DNA of 64,000 bases from the NCBI GenBank assembly GCA_002011085.2, contig MTMB02000001.1:941007-1005006 (forward strand). The letters run 5' to 3'. The translations under genes were made by a program, and so were the position numbers. Below the pieces are notes generated by a model. It saw only the letters and a program-made list of their open reading frames with translations. It was not told the origin of the DNA and ran no database searches. This document shows positions 63,014 through 64,000 of the stretch, in pieces (position 1 is the first letter of the stretch; the number at the start of each line of letters is the position of its first letter). The stretch comes from Candidatus Geothermarchaeum rappei (lineage in GTDB: Archaea > Thermoproteota > Nitrososphaeria > Geothermarchaeales > JDFR-13).

Positions 63014-63967
63014 TAACTGTGGATATAAATGAAGCGCATCCTCGATAAGGGATATCGACCTCTTCATCCTAGAGGGGATCGTCCTCAGCATCCATTCGAT
63101 GTTCTTTATGCTCTTTACACTTAAGTGTTTCAATAACGTGGAGGGTAGGCCTCCGAAGAAATAGAGGCGTTTATTTACCTCGGTAAATAGCTTCCTGAGG
63201 TGATATAGATATACCTCTGGTAATGAAGAGAACATATTGATGTTATCGAGATTAGCAACCATGTCAAATAACTCATCCCTCACAATACCATCGCCTACAA
63301 CAATTGCTATTCCGTCTCCCGCCATATTCTGATGTATCTTCATGAGGGAAGACGCTACTAGGGAGATGTCACTATCCCATGGCCAGCCACCCACGCTTGA
63401 TATGATTAAAGGCGCCAACTCGCTTTTCAGGGACCAGAGGGATTCATAGCTCCTCCATAGAGTCTCCCAATGCCCGCCTCCCTCGCTGATATACACATCG
63501 TATACCTCTGCTCCCCCATTTACAATTATATCGATGAAATACACATTATCAGGTAGGCTATCCATAAGATTATCAGGATATGATACGGGAATCTTTTTCA
63601 TTAGGGATTTCAAGACCTCATCCCTATTTGACTCCAAATAATAGATGGAGACAGATCCTTTACTGAGGAATATGGGGTCATATCGGGGGATATCGATCAC
63701 TATATTAGGGTCTTCTGAGACAAATGTATGATCTATCTCGAGCTTATCCAGAAGCCTCTTTATGAATCTCTTTTCAGCTTCTGATAAGAAGAAGGAGTCT
63801 AATATCCTAACTTCATCCAATTCAGATAATAGACTATATATTTTCTCCAATGCCTTTGCCTCAGACTTCTCAGGCACGAGTTTCCTAGGCTCAATTCTAA
63901 GGTCAATTGGATCAGGTAGAGATAATGATATCTCAGTCTCCTCGTAGGGTAGCCATACTTCAACCAT
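62969..63967 (-). CDS. Divergent LarA-like (lactate racemase fold) protein
   Basis: A 332-residue protein whose N-terminus (VWLPYEETEISLSLPDP) and middle SSVGGWPWDSD (190-200), followed by VASSLMKIHQNMAGDGIAIVV, resemble the start and late core of LarA (DUF2088) nickel-pincer racemases. The catalytic histidine and lysine region with the GFSGG loop expected between them is absent or unrecognisable. It may be a paralogue with another role. GGTGATA precedes the ATG. The C-terminal 100 residues are helical and unassigned. Sequence to the right edge is only 33 bases and shows no confident gene. Confidence 0.5.
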   Translation of the reverse strand: MVEVWLPYEETEISLSLPDPIDLRIEPRKLVPEKSEAKALEKIYSLLSELDEVRILDSFFLSEAEKRFIKRLLDKLEIDHTFVSEDPNIVIDIPRYDPIFLSKGSVSIYYLESNRDEVLKSLMKKIPVSYPDNLMDSLPDNVYFIDIIVNGGAEVYDVYISEGGGHWETLWRSYESLWSLKSELAPLIISSVGGWPWDSDISLVASSLMKIHQNMAGDGIAIVVGDGIVRDELFDMVANLDNINMFSSLPEVYLYHLRKLFTEVNKRLYFFGGLPSTLLKHLSVKSIKNIEWMLRTIPSRMKRSISLIEDALHLYPQLSAEYHEDVGEAEEG

Positions 63968-64000
63968 ATTATCACCGAACCATTTCTATGACCATCTATC

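Overview
The window comes from a thermophilic archaeon, most probably of the Thermoproteota (TACK) group. The evidence is a group II chaperonin (thermosome), a NurA-HerA-Mre11-Rad50 DNA-end-processing operon, a Sulfolobus-type zinc ferredoxin, an Ard1-like N-acetyltransferase, a geranylgeranyl-reductase-type flavoprotein, an Sm-like protein, and a radical SAM protein of the tetraether-synthase family. Starts are usually preceded by GGTG/GAGG-type ribosome-binding sites. Codon use is rich in AGG, AGA and ATA. Genes are densely packed with 4-base ATGA/TGATG overlaps. No rRNA, tRNA, CRISPR array or insertion sequence was recognised. Genus-level placement is not possible by eye.

Layout. (1) 1-7.3 kb: the end of an NAD-type isocitrate dehydrogenase family gene, then aspartate-family amino acid genes (asd, aspartate kinase, thrB-thrC) interspersed with a HemK/Mtq2-like methyltransferase and a DHH phosphoesterase. 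(2) 7.4-13.7 kb: nicotinamidase plus an orphan DNA methyltransferase, an MBL-fold protein, a small HTH regulator, an unknown protein, a Tes-like radical SAM protein and a PAC2 protein. (3) 13.7-22.9 kb: one minus-strand operon of eight genes, ferredoxin-KorA-KorB-KorC-HdrA(double)-HdrD-like-EtfA-EtfB. (4) 23.1-30.3 kb: endonuclease IV, zinc ferredoxin, lipoate genes (lipA-lpdA, lipB), a class III aminotransferase, a cupin and an inositol-phosphatase-family gene. (5) 30.3-33.5 kb: bifunctional nuclease, CofE-like protein, a membrane flippase-like protein and a DUF4097-like protein. (6) 33.6-40.8 kb: nurA, a small beta-rich protein, herA, mre11, rad50. (7) 40.9-46.9 kb: geranylgeranyl reductase family protein, AAA ATPase, SIS protein, SplB-like radical SAM protein and a protein with four [4Fe-4S] motifs. 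(8) 46.9-57.9 kb: a thirteen-gene respiratory complex I operon without the NADH module, led by a FrhB/FpoF-like subunit. (9) 58-64 kb: SPOUT methyltransferase, TatA, thermosome, Sm-like protein, Ard1-like acetyltransferase, site-2 protease and a degenerate LarA-like protein.

How it fits together. The strongest theme is ferredoxin-centred electron transfer. The Kor enzyme would oxidise a 2-oxoacid and reduce ferredoxin. Its operon also encodes a large HdrA flavoprotein, an HdrD-like disulfide-reductase-type subunit and an electron transfer flavoprotein, which suggests a flavin-based bifurcating or confurcating complex tied to 2-oxoacid metabolism. The separate complex I operon carries a FrhB-like input subunit in place of NuoEFG, so it could take electrons from ferredoxin or F420H2. 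The zinc ferredoxin and the four-cluster protein next to the complex I operon are further candidate carriers. The lipoate synthesis genes and Lpd lie in the same neighbourhood, but no lipoylated carrier protein is encoded in the window.

The observations most worth a second look are the Kor-Hdr-Etf operon with its decayed second noncubane site, its palindromic upstream region, the altered FrhB-like subunit, the extra protein inside the NurA-HerA operon, the LarA-like protein without its catalytic core, and the nuclease gene with no visible proper start.
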